64,000 bases of DNA from Phocaeicola fibrisolvens (GTDB lineage Bacteria > Bacteroidota > Bacteroidia > Bacteroidales > Bacteroidaceae): the NCBI RefSeq assembly GCF_025567125.1, contig NZ_JAOQJI010000008.1:1-64000 (forward strand), given 5' to 3'. This document shows, in pieces, positions 51,481 to 60,177 of this stretch. A model generated the notes under the pieces. It was not told the origin of the DNA, searched no databases, and saw only the letters and a list, made by a program, of their open reading frames with translations. The position numbers and the translations under genes were made by a program. Numbering within the stretch: the stretch's first letter is position 1; each line of letters starts with the position of its first letter.

Positions 51481-52035
51481 TTAGCGTGTAGCAAATGCAG
51501 ACTGGCTGTTCGCCTGACGTGCAGCAATCATGCCTTGCAGGTCGGGAGATACAGTTGTAGAAGTTCCGTCCTGCTGCTTAAATGTGATGGTCCCGTCTTC
51601 GTTCATGGTGATCAGCTCAAAAGTTTGTCCTTCTGCAGAAGCATTCCATGTATTCTTTTCTTTGTTGTAAATCAGGTTGAGCGGTTTGTCTTCTTCTCCT
51701 TTTTTGAGGATGGTATAACCGTCTTCATTGATGCGTACGAGATATTCTCCGTTTTCACCTTTTACGCTTTTTACGGAACCAACATTGTCGGCTAATGGGT
51801 TTGCTCCAGACCAGAACTCAATGGAGTTCAGTACGATGATATCTGCCAGATAAGCAACTTCATAAACAGGTACTATATGGAAAGCAAGGAACACGATTTC
51901 ATTGACAAACTTGTTACCGATGCTGTTGTTCCAGTCTTTCAGACTGCTCCATAATCCGAAGGAACCTATACATGAAGAACATATAATGCTGCTGCTCAGA
52001 ATCAGGCATGCAACAGAAATTTTGAATTTTCTCAT
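51481..52035 (-). CDS. DUF3332 family lipoprotein
   Basis: Protein of 184 residues with a signal ending I-I-C-S-S-C (Cys22). The following G-S-F-G-L-W-S-S-L-K-D-W-N and N-K-F-V-N-E-I-V-F-L segments identify DUF3332, a family of unknown function found in Bacteroidetes and some proteobacteria. It has a second hydrophobic stretch near 45-70. It is monocistronic, with a -7 element TAACTTTG at 52099-52106 on the minus strand. Confidence 0.83.
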   Translation of the reverse strand: MRKFKISVACLILSSSIICSSCIGSFGLWSSLKDWNNSIGNKFVNEIVFLAFHIVPVYEVAYLADIIVLNSIEFWSGANPLADNVGSVKSVKGENGEYLVRINEDGYTILKKGEEDKPLNLIYNKEKNTWNASAEGQTFELITMNEDGTITFKQQDGTSTTVSPDLQGMIAARQANSQSAFATR

Positions 52036-52098
52036 ATCTGCTTCAGTTTTGGGTTAATATTTAATCTGTATTGTCTTTTTAGTTATTACAATTTGTTA

Positions 52099-52106
52099 CA
52101 AAGTTA
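52099..52106 (-). promoter_or_regulatory. -7 element for the DUF3332 gene
   Basis: TAACTTTG on the minus strand, 64 bp before the start. A TTTC lies 18 bp upstream in place of TTTG. Confidence 0.5.
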
Positions 52107-52147
52107 GAAGTTATTTTGGATTATGAAAGAAAAGTGTAAAAAAATCG

Positions 52148-52155
52148 TATCTTTG
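52148..52155 (+). promoter_or_regulatory. -7 element for the MFS gene at 52198
   Basis: TATCTTTG, 42 bp before the ATG. The nearest TTTG is too far (29 bp). Confidence 0.5.
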
Positions 52156-52197
52156 CGTCGTTTTTTGTGAGAAATTAATGATTAAATAAACAATAGG

Positions 52198-53778
52198 ATG
52201 AAAGAAAAGATTCAGAAGAGGTTGAGCGATTCGAAAGCAGCGCGTTGGACGGCGTTATTCATCGTCTCATTTACAATGATGTGTGGTTATTTCTTGACAG
52301 ATGTGATGTCGCCTTTGGAAAATCTGTTGACAACAAAAGGAAGAGTGGTGTATTTTACAGATGATACTTCTATGCCGGCAGATAGTTTGATTGCGAAGGT
52401 ACGACTGTTTTCGGCAGCAGAGATGCTTTCTGAGCCTGATCTTACAGTAGAAAAACTGGAAACGGGTGCGAAGCTGCAGTATTGCGAGGCGATAGGCGGA
52501 AAACAGGTCCCGGTAGAGAAGACCATTAGTTCGGTTGCTCGTGGAGAAGGCTGGTCAAGTACGGAATATGGATTCTTTTCTGGAGCTTATGGTTTGATTA
52601 ATGTCTTTTTGCTGATGTTGTTCTTTGGGGGAGTGATTCTGGATAAGATGGGAATTCGTTTCACCGGTATCATGTCTTCAGGGTTGATGTTCGCAGGAGC
52701 TCTTATAAAATGGTATGCCCTTGCTACGGATTTTGGAGGAGCACAGTTGTTTGGTATGAATATGCAGGTAGTATTGGCTTCAGCTGGATTTGCGATATTT
52801 GGTATGGGTGCAGAAATTACCGGAATTACTGTTTCAAAGGTGATTGTCAAGTGGTTTGCAGGTAAGGAACTGGCATTGGCTATGGGGCTTCAGGTAGCCA
52901 TGGCACGTATTGGTACGGCATTGGCATTGGCTGTCAGTTTGCCGGTGGCCCGTATGATGGGAAATGTATCTTATCCGGTGTTGTTTGGCGCCATTCTGTT
53001 GTGTGTGGGATTTGGTTCGTATTTGGTTTATTGCATGATGGACCGCAAAGAAGATGCGTCGGCTGAAGCAATTCGTATGGAAAGTGGCAAGAAAAAAGAG
53101 GATGGATTTAAAATGTCTGATTTGAAGCAGATTTTTTGCAGCAGAGGCTTTTGGTTGATTAATTTGCTTTGCCTGATGTTTTATGCAGGAGTATTTCCTT
53201 TCTTGAAGTTTGCGACTAAACTGATGATTTTTAAATATGATGTGCCGGAGTCTTTTGCAGGACTGATTCCTGCCTTGTTGCCTTTTGGTACGATTCTGCT
53301 TACGCCTGTATTCGGATCATTGTACGACCGTATTGGCCGTGGAGCTACGCTGATGATTATCGGATCAGTTATGCTGACAGCAGTGCATGTGCTTTTTGCA
53401 CTTCCTATCATGAATTATTGGTGGTTTGCCGTAGTGGTGATGATTGTGCTAGGGATTGCATTTTCTCTGGTTCCTAGTGCCATGTGGCCTTCTGTGCCTA
53501 AAATCATTCCGATGAAACAACTTGGTTCTGCTTATGCTATTATTTTTTATATTCAGAACATTGGTTTAACGATGGTTCCTTGGCTGATTGGCTGGGTAAT
53601 TGAACATTGGGCTACGCTTCGTAATGAGGCTGGCGTCATTACAGGTTATGATTATACAGCTCCGATGGTAATTTTTGCTATCTTTGGAGTTTGTGCGATA
53701 GTAATATCTTTGTTGCTGCGTGCTGAAGATGCAAAGAAACATTATGGCTTGCAGGAAGCTAATATGAAAAAATCATAA
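52198..53778 (+). CDS. MFS transporter with a long first extracytoplasmic loop
   Basis: Protein of 526 residues with about twelve membrane segments. Between helix 1 (about 18-36) and helix 2 (about 135-150) lies a soluble stretch of some 90 residues, far longer than the usual 20-30. The motif G-G-V-I-L-D-K-M-G-I-R after helix 2 is the MFS motif A. The substrate is unknown. It resembles broad MFS groups that include MFSD1-like peptide carriers, but I would not name it. It is monocistronic and convergent with the sigma gene. Confidence 0.85.
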   Translation: MKEKIQKRLSDSKAARWTALFIVSFTMMCGYFLTDVMSPLENLLTTKGRVVYFTDDTSMPADSLIAKVRLFSAAEMLSEPDLTVEKLETGAKLQYCEAIGGKQVPVEKTISSVARGEGWSSTEYGFFSGAYGLINVFLLMLFFGGVILDKMGIRFTGIMSSGLMFAGALIKWYALATDFGGAQLFGMNMQVVLASAGFAIFGMGAEITGITVSKVIVKWFAGKELALAMGLQVAMARIGTALALAVSLPVARMMGNVSYPVLFGAILLCVGFGSYLVYCMMDRKEDASAEAIRMESGKKKEDGFKMSDLKQIFCSRGFWLINLLCLMFYAGVFPFLKFATKLMIFKYDVPESFAGLIPALLPFGTILLTPVFGSLYDRIGRGATLMIIGSVMLTAVHVLFALPIMNYWWFAVVVMIVLGIAFSLVPSAMWPSVPKIIPMKQLGSAYAIIFYIQNIGLTMVPWLIGWVIEHWATLRNEAGVITGYDYTAPMVIFAIFGVCAIVISLLLRAEDAKKHYGLQEANMKKS

Positions 53779-53798
53779 TACAGGACAAAATAAAAGTA

Positions 53799-53835
53799 AG
53801 GGCCGGTTTTGCATAGATAAGAATCGGCTCTTTGC
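53799..53835. terminator. Bidirectional terminator
   Basis: A 10-bp stem, 53799-53808 with 53822-53831 (two G-T pairs), with short T tracts on both strands, lies between the MFS and sigma genes. Confidence 0.6.
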
Positions 53836-53836
53836 T

Positions 53837-54397
53837 TTATAAAATTTTAAAAAGAATCAGACAAAGGAACATACTGAGATATTCTAATCGTTTTCTCAAA
53901 AATTTTAAAGCCTTGTACATGTGAGCTTCTACTGTTCGTAAAGAAACTCCCATGATGTCTGCTATTTCTTTATTTTTCAGTTCATGCAGATAGCTTAGTT
54001 TGAAGATTTTTTGGCATTTGTCAGGAAGTTCACTGATTGCTGTGTGGATTTCTGCATGCAACTCTTTGTTTTCAATCATTTTTATCACCTCAGAATTGTC
54101 TGGCTGATAGAACTCCAAGCGGTGGCTGTGCAGTTCTTCTTCCATTGTGCAGTAATGGTCTACAACAGACCTGTGCTTCAACAGATTTAAGGCCTTTGTA
54201 TATACTGAACGATATAGTAAAGCATGGATTTGTTCACCAACTTCAATGCTTTCTTTTCGTTTCCATAGTTCAGCAAACACATCTTGGACAATATCTTCGG
54301 CTTCTTCTTCCCCAACGAGACGTGTGGCGTAAAAAAGTAAGCTTGGATAATATTTGCGAAATAAAGAAATGTAGATGTCTTTAAAATTCTCTTCCAT
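53837..54397 (-). CDS. ECF sigma-70 factor of the glycan locus
   Basis: Protein of 186 residues of the large Bacteroides ECF family: region 2 (E-E-A-E-D-I-V-Q-D-V-F-A-E-L-W) and region 4 (L-K-N-K-E-I-A-D-I-M-G-V-S-L-R-T-V-E-A-H), with a short hydrophobic tail. It is divergent from the GH92 gene by 197 bp and is the likely partner of the FecR-type anti-sigma factor at 56872. When a glycan signal passes through FecR it would switch on the locus. A -7 element TACTTTTG is at 54426-54433 on the minus strand. Confidence 0.92.
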   Translation of the reverse strand: MEENFKDIYISLFRKYYPSLLFYATRLVGEEEAEDIVQDVFAELWKRKESIEVGEQIHALLYRSVYTKALNLLKHRSVVDHYCTMEEELHSHRLEFYQPDNSEVIKMIENKELHAEIHTAISELPDKCQKIFKLSYLHELKNKEIADIMGVSLRTVEAHMYKALKFLRKRLEYLSMFLCLILFKIL

Positions 54398-54425
54398 TAA
54401 TTGCCGAACATAAAATGATGCCTTA

Positions 54426-54433
54426 CAAAAGTA
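54426..54433 (-). promoter_or_regulatory. -7 element of the sigma factor gene
   Basis: TACTTTTG on the minus strand, 29 bp before the start. The plus-strand side of this 197-bp spacer shows no housekeeping promoter for the GH92 gene, which fits control by an ECF factor. Confidence 0.5.
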
Positions 54434-54594
54434 GTATATTAATTAATAATTCTCTAAATAGTTCTATAAATTTAAAACTATTATTGTTTTTTCGTTTTTT
54501 TATAGTATATTTTGAGAAATTTCTAATTTGATGCTAAGTGTTTTTGTTTTCATGACTGTTTTCCCTTAAATAGGACGGTTTATATTTTAAAATT

Positions 54595-56796
54595 ATGAGA
54601 ACGCTAAATTTGGGCATATTGTTTTTTATAATGGCTTTGGCTGCCTGTACTTCATCTGAACAAAGAAAAGAGGTAGATTATTCCTGTCTTGTAAATCCTT
54701 TTATTGGTACGGATTTTACGGGGAATACCTATCCTGGTGCACAGTTCCCATTTGGCATGGTGCAACTAAGTCCGGACAATGGACTTCCAGGTTGGGACCG
54801 GATTGCCGGATATTATTATCCAGACAGTACTATTGCCGGTTTTAGTCATACGCATTTATCTGGTACAGGCGCCGGAGATTTGTATGACATATCTTTCATG
54901 CCGGTCACTGTTCCGTATAAAGAAGCAGATGCGCCTTTGGGGATATATTCTAAGTTTTCTCATAAGAACGAAAAGGCATTTGCAGGCTACTATCAGGTTT
55001 GGCTGGAGGATTATAATATCAATGTAGAGCTTACGGCTACTCCTCGTTGTGGCATTCAGCGGTATACATTTCCTGCTGCTGAATCTGCTATATTTTTGAA
55101 TCTGAGTAAGGCTATGAATTGGGATGAAACGTTGGATTCTTATGTAGAGGTTGTTGATTCCATGACATTGAGAGGATATCGTTATTCCAATGGTTGGGCT
55201 AGAAATCAGAAGATTTATTTTTATACTACAATTTCGAAGCCTTTTAAAAGTATTCAAATGGATACAGTTGCAATAAGTAAAGAAGGTCATCGGATTGGTA
55301 CGGGTTATGTCGTCAGGTTGGATTATACCACTACGAAAGGAGAGCAGTTGTTGTTAAAAACTGCGATTTCAGGAGTCAGTATGGAAGGTGCTGAGAAAAA
55401 TTGGAGAAAGGAGGCCCGGATGGATGATTTTGAGACGTATTTGAAAAAAGCGAAGGAATCATGGAACGAGGAATTAGGGAAAGTGGAGGTCCCTGAAGGA
55501 GATGAGAATGACAGAACGGTCTTTTATACGGCGCTTTACCATAGTATGTTGGCACCTACAATATATGATGATGTAGATGGACGTTATTATGGGCCTGATG
55601 GAAAAATACATACGAAAGAAGGATGGGTGAATTATAGCACATTTTCCTTATGGGATACTTATCGGGCACAGCATCCTTTATTTACTTTAATTCAGCCAGC
55701 CCGAGTGAATGATATGGTGAAATCATTCATTGCATTTTATGAACAAAATGGTCGGCTTCCAGTATGGAACTTTTATGGCAGTGAAACAGATATGATGATT
55801 GGGTATCATGCGGTATCGGTAATTGCAGAAGCTTACTTGAAGGGGATCGGAGATTTTGATCCTCAAAAAGCGTTGGAAGCATGTGTGCATACCGCCAATA
55901 TGGACAATTATAGAGGGATTGGAGTCTATAAGGAAAAAGGATATATTCCTTATGACCTGACAGATGCATACAACAGTGAAAACTGGTCTTTATCTAAAAC
56001 ACTGGAATATGCCTATGATGATTATTGTATTGCACGAATGGCAGAAAAGATGGGTGAGAAAAAGCTTGCGGAAACATTTTATGCCCGTTCGCAGAATTAT
56101 CGGAATGTATATAACCCGACTACATCGTTCATGCAGCCGAGGGCTTCAGACGGAAGTTTCTTGAAAGATTTTAATGCGGAAGACTATATTCCTTCTATAA
56201 CTGAAAGTAATGGATGGCAGTACTTTTGGTCGGTGCAGCATGATATGAAAGGGCTGATTGAATTGTGTGGAGGAAAAAGCAGATTTGAAGAAAAATTAGA
56301 CAGCATGTTTACCTTGCATGCAGCGAAAGACAAATTGCCTATTTTTAGTACAGGAATGATAGGTCAATATGCCCATGGTAATGAACCCAGTCATCATGTA
56401 GCTTATTTGTATAATCTTGTAGATAAGCCATATAAAACACAGAAATATATCACTGAAATTGTGCATGATTTATATCGGAATGCTCCTGACGGTTTGTGTG
56501 GAAATGAGGACTGTGGCCAAATGTCTGCCTGGTATGTATTTTCTGCCATGGGTTTTTATCCGGTAAATCCGGTATCCTGTGAATACGAGCTGGGAACTCC
56601 TTTGTTTCCGGAAGTAAAGGTGAATCTACCTGGAGGAAAAACTTTTAAGATTCTGGCAAAGGACGTTACGCGAGAAAAATGTTACGTGAAATCCGTTAAG
56701 TTGAATGGGAAACAGCTTCATCGGAGTTATATTACGCATGCAGAGATAATGGCTGGAGGAGTGTTGGAGTTTGAAATGACCGATTTGGCTTACTGA
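54595..56796 (+). CDS. GH92 exo-alpha-mannosidase, lipoprotein (first of three)
   Basis: Protein of 733 residues with signal L-A-A-C (Cys18). The N-terminal V-N-P-F-I-G-T-D and H-T-H-L-S-G-T-G and the C-terminal G-N-E-D-C-G-Q-M-S-A-W are GH92 landmarks. The likely acid is Glu537 (T-E-S-N-G-W-Q-Y) and a base Asp639. The calcium and substrate motif reads H594-G-N-E-P-S-H-H. GH92 enzymes remove terminal alpha-mannose from N-glycans or mannans with inversion and calcium. It probably faces the periplasm; no clear surface-export signal follows the Cys. It is 75 bp ahead of fecR. Confidence 0.93.
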   Translation: MRTLNLGILFFIMALAACTSSEQRKEVDYSCLVNPFIGTDFTGNTYPGAQFPFGMVQLSPDNGLPGWDRIAGYYYPDSTIAGFSHTHLSGTGAGDLYDISFMPVTVPYKEADAPLGIYSKFSHKNEKAFAGYYQVWLEDYNINVELTATPRCGIQRYTFPAAESAIFLNLSKAMNWDETLDSYVEVVDSMTLRGYRYSNGWARNQKIYFYTTISKPFKSIQMDTVAISKEGHRIGTGYVVRLDYTTTKGEQLLLKTAISGVSMEGAEKNWRKEARMDDFETYLKKAKESWNEELGKVEVPEGDENDRTVFYTALYHSMLAPTIYDDVDGRYYGPDGKIHTKEGWVNYSTFSLWDTYRAQHPLFTLIQPARVNDMVKSFIAFYEQNGRLPVWNFYGSETDMMIGYHAVSVIAEAYLKGIGDFDPQKALEACVHTANMDNYRGIGVYKEKGYIPYDLTDAYNSENWSLSKTLEYAYDDYCIARMAEKMGEKKLAETFYARSQNYRNVYNPTTSFMQPRASDGSFLKDFNAEDYIPSITESNGWQYFWSVQHDMKGLIELCGGKSRFEEKLDSMFTLHAAKDKLPIFSTGMIGQYAHGNEPSHHVAYLYNLVDKPYKTQKYITEIVHDLYRNAPDGLCGNEDCGQMSAWYVFSAMGFYPVNPVSCEYELGTPLFPEVKVNLPGGKTFKILAKDVTREKCYVKSVKLNGKQLHRSYITHAEIMAGGVLEFEMTDLAY

Positions 56797-56871
56797 TCTT
56801 TGTCGTGCAAGTAAGTGTTTTGTTTTGTTGAATTGTTTCTATATATGAGAAACATAGTAAGGTAAAAAGGT

Positions 56872-57846
56872 ATGGACCAAGTGACTTATAATAAAATAAA
56901 AGATTTTTTGGATGGAAACTGTTCGGATGACGAGCGGCAAGATATTATAAAGTGGATTACTCGTTCGAAAGAGAATGAAAAAGTTTTTTTTCGTTGGGAA
57001 GAACTTTATTTTCTAGGAAAATTCAAGCAACCGAATATGAGAACGGCGGAAGAGAAACTGCTGAAACGCCTTGAAAGAGAAAGTGACAAACACAAGAAGG
57101 TGTTGAAAATGCGGTATGTTTTCCGTTATGCGGCAATGATTGTGGCTTTACTGGCTATTTCGTCTTTTGCGTTTTGGTACTTTATAGCCCCTCATGAAGA
57201 ATGGAAGTTTGTGCAGACGGCGTCTGGGGAAACCAAAAATATTGTGCTGGAGGATGGTACAAAAGTATGGCTGAACGAGAATACAGCATTAAAGTATCCC
57301 AAACGTTTTTTAGGGAAAAAAAGAATGCTTGAACTTGACGGAGAAGCTTACTTTGAAGTTTCCAAGAATAAGCAGATGCCTTTTATTGTGGAAGGTCGGA
57401 CAATGCAGATTGAGGTATTGGGGACTAAGTTTAATTTTAAAAACCGTACGGGGTGTCGTGTAGCAGAGGCTTCTTTGCTCGAAGGTGAGATAAGGGCTCG
57501 TGGAAATAAGGGGGAAGGCATGATACTGTTGTCGCCAGGACAAAGGGTGGAATTGAATGCAGCTACCAGACAAATGAAGGTTTTTGCAACGGATGCAGGA
57601 ATCGATGCTGTGTGGCATGATAACCTGATTCCGCTTGACAATGCTAATATCTTCCGTATCACTTCTATTTTGGAAGAATTGTATGATGTGCAGTTCATCT
57701 TGTCGCCGGATATTGATAAAACAGTGACATATTCAGGGGTACTAGGTCGGAAGAAAAGTATTACAGAAGTTTTGGATATTCTGAAGGAAACCATCCATAT
57801 AGATTATAAAATCCATAATAACACCATATTTATATCCACGAGATAA
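56872..57846 (+). CDS. FecR-family anti-sigma factor
   Basis: Protein of 324 residues: a cytoplasmic sigma-binding part (1-80), one membrane helix (about 86-105), a periplasmic FecR domain (about 110-215, with V-L-E-D-G-T-K-V-W-L-N) and a C-terminal DUF4974 domain (about 255-324) that contacts the TonB-dependent transducer. It should hold the ECF sigma factor until a SusC-type transducer signals. Unusually, it sits between two GH92 genes, and its sigma partner is on the other strand beyond the first. Its stop is 1 bp before the next start. Confidence 0.92.
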   Translation: MDQVTYNKIKDFLDGNCSDDERQDIIKWITRSKENEKVFFRWEELYFLGKFKQPNMRTAEEKLLKRLERESDKHKKVLKMRYVFRYAAMIVALLAISSFAFWYFIAPHEEWKFVQTASGETKNIVLEDGTKVWLNENTALKYPKRFLGKKRMLELDGEAYFEVSKNKQMPFIVEGRTMQIEVLGTKFNFKNRTGCRVAEASLLEGEIRARGNKGEGMILLSPGQRVELNAATRQMKVFATDAGIDAVWHDNLIPLDNANIFRITSILEELYDVQFILSPDIDKTVTYSGVLGRKKSITEVLDILKETIHIDYKIHNNTIFISTR

Positions 57847-57847
57847 T

Positions 57848-60124
57848 ATGAAAATAAAGAATATGCTGACTGTGTGCTGCTGTGTTTTGACCTTGTTCGG
57901 ATGTCAGCATCAAAATGTGATAACCAAGACAGAGGACTATGCCCGATGGGTCAATCTCTTCATTGGTACGGGTGGACATGGGCATACTTTTCCGGGTCCT
58001 GTGGTTCCTCATGGTATGATACAGCCTGGGCCTGATACCCGGATTGACGGATGGGATGCCTGTGCGGGTTATCATTATGCGGATTCTACGGTGAATGGCT
58101 TTTCTCATACACATCTCAGTGGAACAGGTTGTGCAGATTATGGCGATGTGCTGATTATGCCGACTGTAGGAGAACAAATGTATGAAGAACAAGAACTGAA
58201 TAGTCAGCAATTACCTTACGCATCTTCTTTTTCACATAAAAATGAGACGGCTGTTCCTGGTTATTATTCCGTTTGGCTTGATCGTTATCATGTCAAGGCG
58301 GAATTGTCGGCTACTCCACGGGCAGCCATACATCGGTATACTTTTCCTTCTCATGCACATTCTGGGTTTATCGTGGATATGGATTATTCCATACAACGGC
58401 AGAAAAATCTTGACATGGCATTGAATGTACTTAGTGATACAGAATTGTGTGGAAGTAAAGAAACGCAATATTGGGCTTCCAATCAGAAGATTTATTTTTA
58501 TGCTAAATTTTCAAAACCATTTAGTTACACAATCGTTTCGGATACATTGACAGACAGGAATGGACAGTCTTTTCCACGTTGCAAAGCGCTTTTGCAATTT
58601 GCAACGGCGAAAGATGAGCAAGTAATGGTGAAGGTCGGAATTTCTGCGGTGGATATAGAAGGAGCAAAAAACAATGTAAATGCAGAAATCCCTGACTGGA
58701 ATTTTGAGAAAGTGAAATCGGAAGCTTACTCTGCATGGAATAATTATTTGTCGAAAGTGGAAATAACAACTACAGACAAAGATGAGAAAACAAAGTTTTA
58801 TACGGCCTTGTATCATACGGCAATCAGTCCAAACTTGTGTACAGATACAGATGGACGTTATTTAGGTATGGACCTTAAGGTGCACCAAGGTCGTGTGGAA
58901 GAACCTGTTTATACTAATTTCTCTTTGTGGAATACGTTCAGGGCACTTCATCCACTTTTGTCAATTATTGCTCCTAAATTGAACAATCAGTTCATAAATT
59001 CGTTGTTATTAAAAAACCGTGAAGGAGGCATTCTTCCGATGTGGGATTTGGCATCCAATTATACGGGAACGATGATTGGTTATCATGCTGTCTCATTGCT
59101 TGCCGATGCTTATGTGAAAGGCTATGCAGATTTTGATTTGGATGAGGCCTATGGGGCTTGTTTGAGGGCAGCAGAATATGATACGACCGGTATACAATGT
59201 CCTTCTTCGGTGTTACCTTGTTTAATGCCTATGTCAAAATATTATAAGAATAAAATTGGATATATACCTTGTGACAGAGAGAATGAATCAGTGGCGAAGG
59301 CCTTGGAGTATGCGTATGATGATTTTTGCATTTCTATTTTGGCTGAAGCAGATAGTGATTTCAGAAATTATGAAAAATATAACAGATATGCGAAAGCTTA
59401 TAAACTCTACTTCGATCCTGTTACCCGATTTATGCGTGGATTGGATTCAGAAGGAGAATGGCATACCCCTTTCAATCCTAGATTTTCGAATCACAGTAAT
59501 GATGACTATTGTGAAGGGACAGCTTGGCAATGGACTTGGTTTGTGCCTCATGATATAGAAGGTTTAATTGATTTGATGGGAGGACAGCAAGCTTTTGTTG
59601 AAAAACTGGATTCATTGTTTACTGTAGATTCTACTATGGAAGGAAATCTGATTTCTGCGGATGTCACAGGATTGATTGGGCAATATGCACATGAGAATGA
59701 ACCCAGTCATCATGTCATTCATTTATATAATTATGCAGGAAGACCTTGGAGAACCCAAGAGTTGGCAGATTATGTCTGCCGTAATCTGTATCGTAACGCT
59801 CCGGATGGACTGACTGGCAATGAAGATTGTGGTCAGATGTCGGCGTGGTATGTTTTGAATGCAATGGGCTTTTATCAGGTCTGTCCGGGAAAGCCTGTGT
59901 ATTCTATTGGCAGGCCTTTGTTTGATAAAACAGTCATCAAGTTGGCAGATGGAAAGCGTTTTGTGATTAAAACAAAGAATAATTCGGTGAAGAATAAATA
60001 TATAAAGTCGGCTACTTTAAACCAGCATCCGTTGCATACTCCATTTCTTACTCATGGGGACATCATGAAAGGAGGAATCTTGGAATTTGTAATGACCGAT
60101 GTTCCCTCTACATGGGGACAATAA
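57848..60124 (+). CDS. GH92 alpha-mannosidase, lipoprotein (second), likely alpha-1,2 type
   Basis: Protein of 758 residues with signal L-T-L-F-G-C (Cys19). GH92 landmarks: V-N-L-F-I-G-T-G-G, H-T-H-L-S-G-T-G-C, likely acid Glu556 (C-E-G-T-A-W-Q-W), base Asp660 in G-N-E-D-C-G-Q. Its substrate motif is H615-E-N-E-P-S-H-H, with Glu after His. As I recall from the structure of BT3990, that His-Glu pair marks enzymes for alpha-1,2 links. Translation is probably coupled to fecR. Confidence 0.93.
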   Translation: MKIKNMLTVCCCVLTLFGCQHQNVITKTEDYARWVNLFIGTGGHGHTFPGPVVPHGMIQPGPDTRIDGWDACAGYHYADSTVNGFSHTHLSGTGCADYGDVLIMPTVGEQMYEEQELNSQQLPYASSFSHKNETAVPGYYSVWLDRYHVKAELSATPRAAIHRYTFPSHAHSGFIVDMDYSIQRQKNLDMALNVLSDTELCGSKETQYWASNQKIYFYAKFSKPFSYTIVSDTLTDRNGQSFPRCKALLQFATAKDEQVMVKVGISAVDIEGAKNNVNAEIPDWNFEKVKSEAYSAWNNYLSKVEITTTDKDEKTKFYTALYHTAISPNLCTDTDGRYLGMDLKVHQGRVEEPVYTNFSLWNTFRALHPLLSIIAPKLNNQFINSLLLKNREGGILPMWDLASNYTGTMIGYHAVSLLADAYVKGYADFDLDEAYGACLRAAEYDTTGIQCPSSVLPCLMPMSKYYKNKIGYIPCDRENESVAKALEYAYDDFCISILAEADSDFRNYEKYNRYAKAYKLYFDPVTRFMRGLDSEGEWHTPFNPRFSNHSNDDYCEGTAWQWTWFVPHDIEGLIDLMGGQQAFVEKLDSLFTVDSTMEGNLISADVTGLIGQYAHENEPSHHVIHLYNYAGRPWRTQELADYVCRNLYRNAPDGLTGNEDCGQMSAWYVLNAMGFYQVCPGKPVYSIGRPLFDKTVIKLADGKRFVIKTKNNSVKNKYIKSATLNQHPLHTPFLTHGDIMKGGILEFVMTDVPSTWGQ

Positions 60125-60177
60125 GGTGCAAGTTGGGCAATACAATAACTGAGAATAAAGATCCTTAAATTTATAAT

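Noticed and set aside
54563..54576. A 14-base match, CCCTTAAATAGGAC, shared with 48691-48704
   Set aside because: Several such 14-mer matches are expected by chance in 64 kb, and the two sites have different positions relative to promoters.
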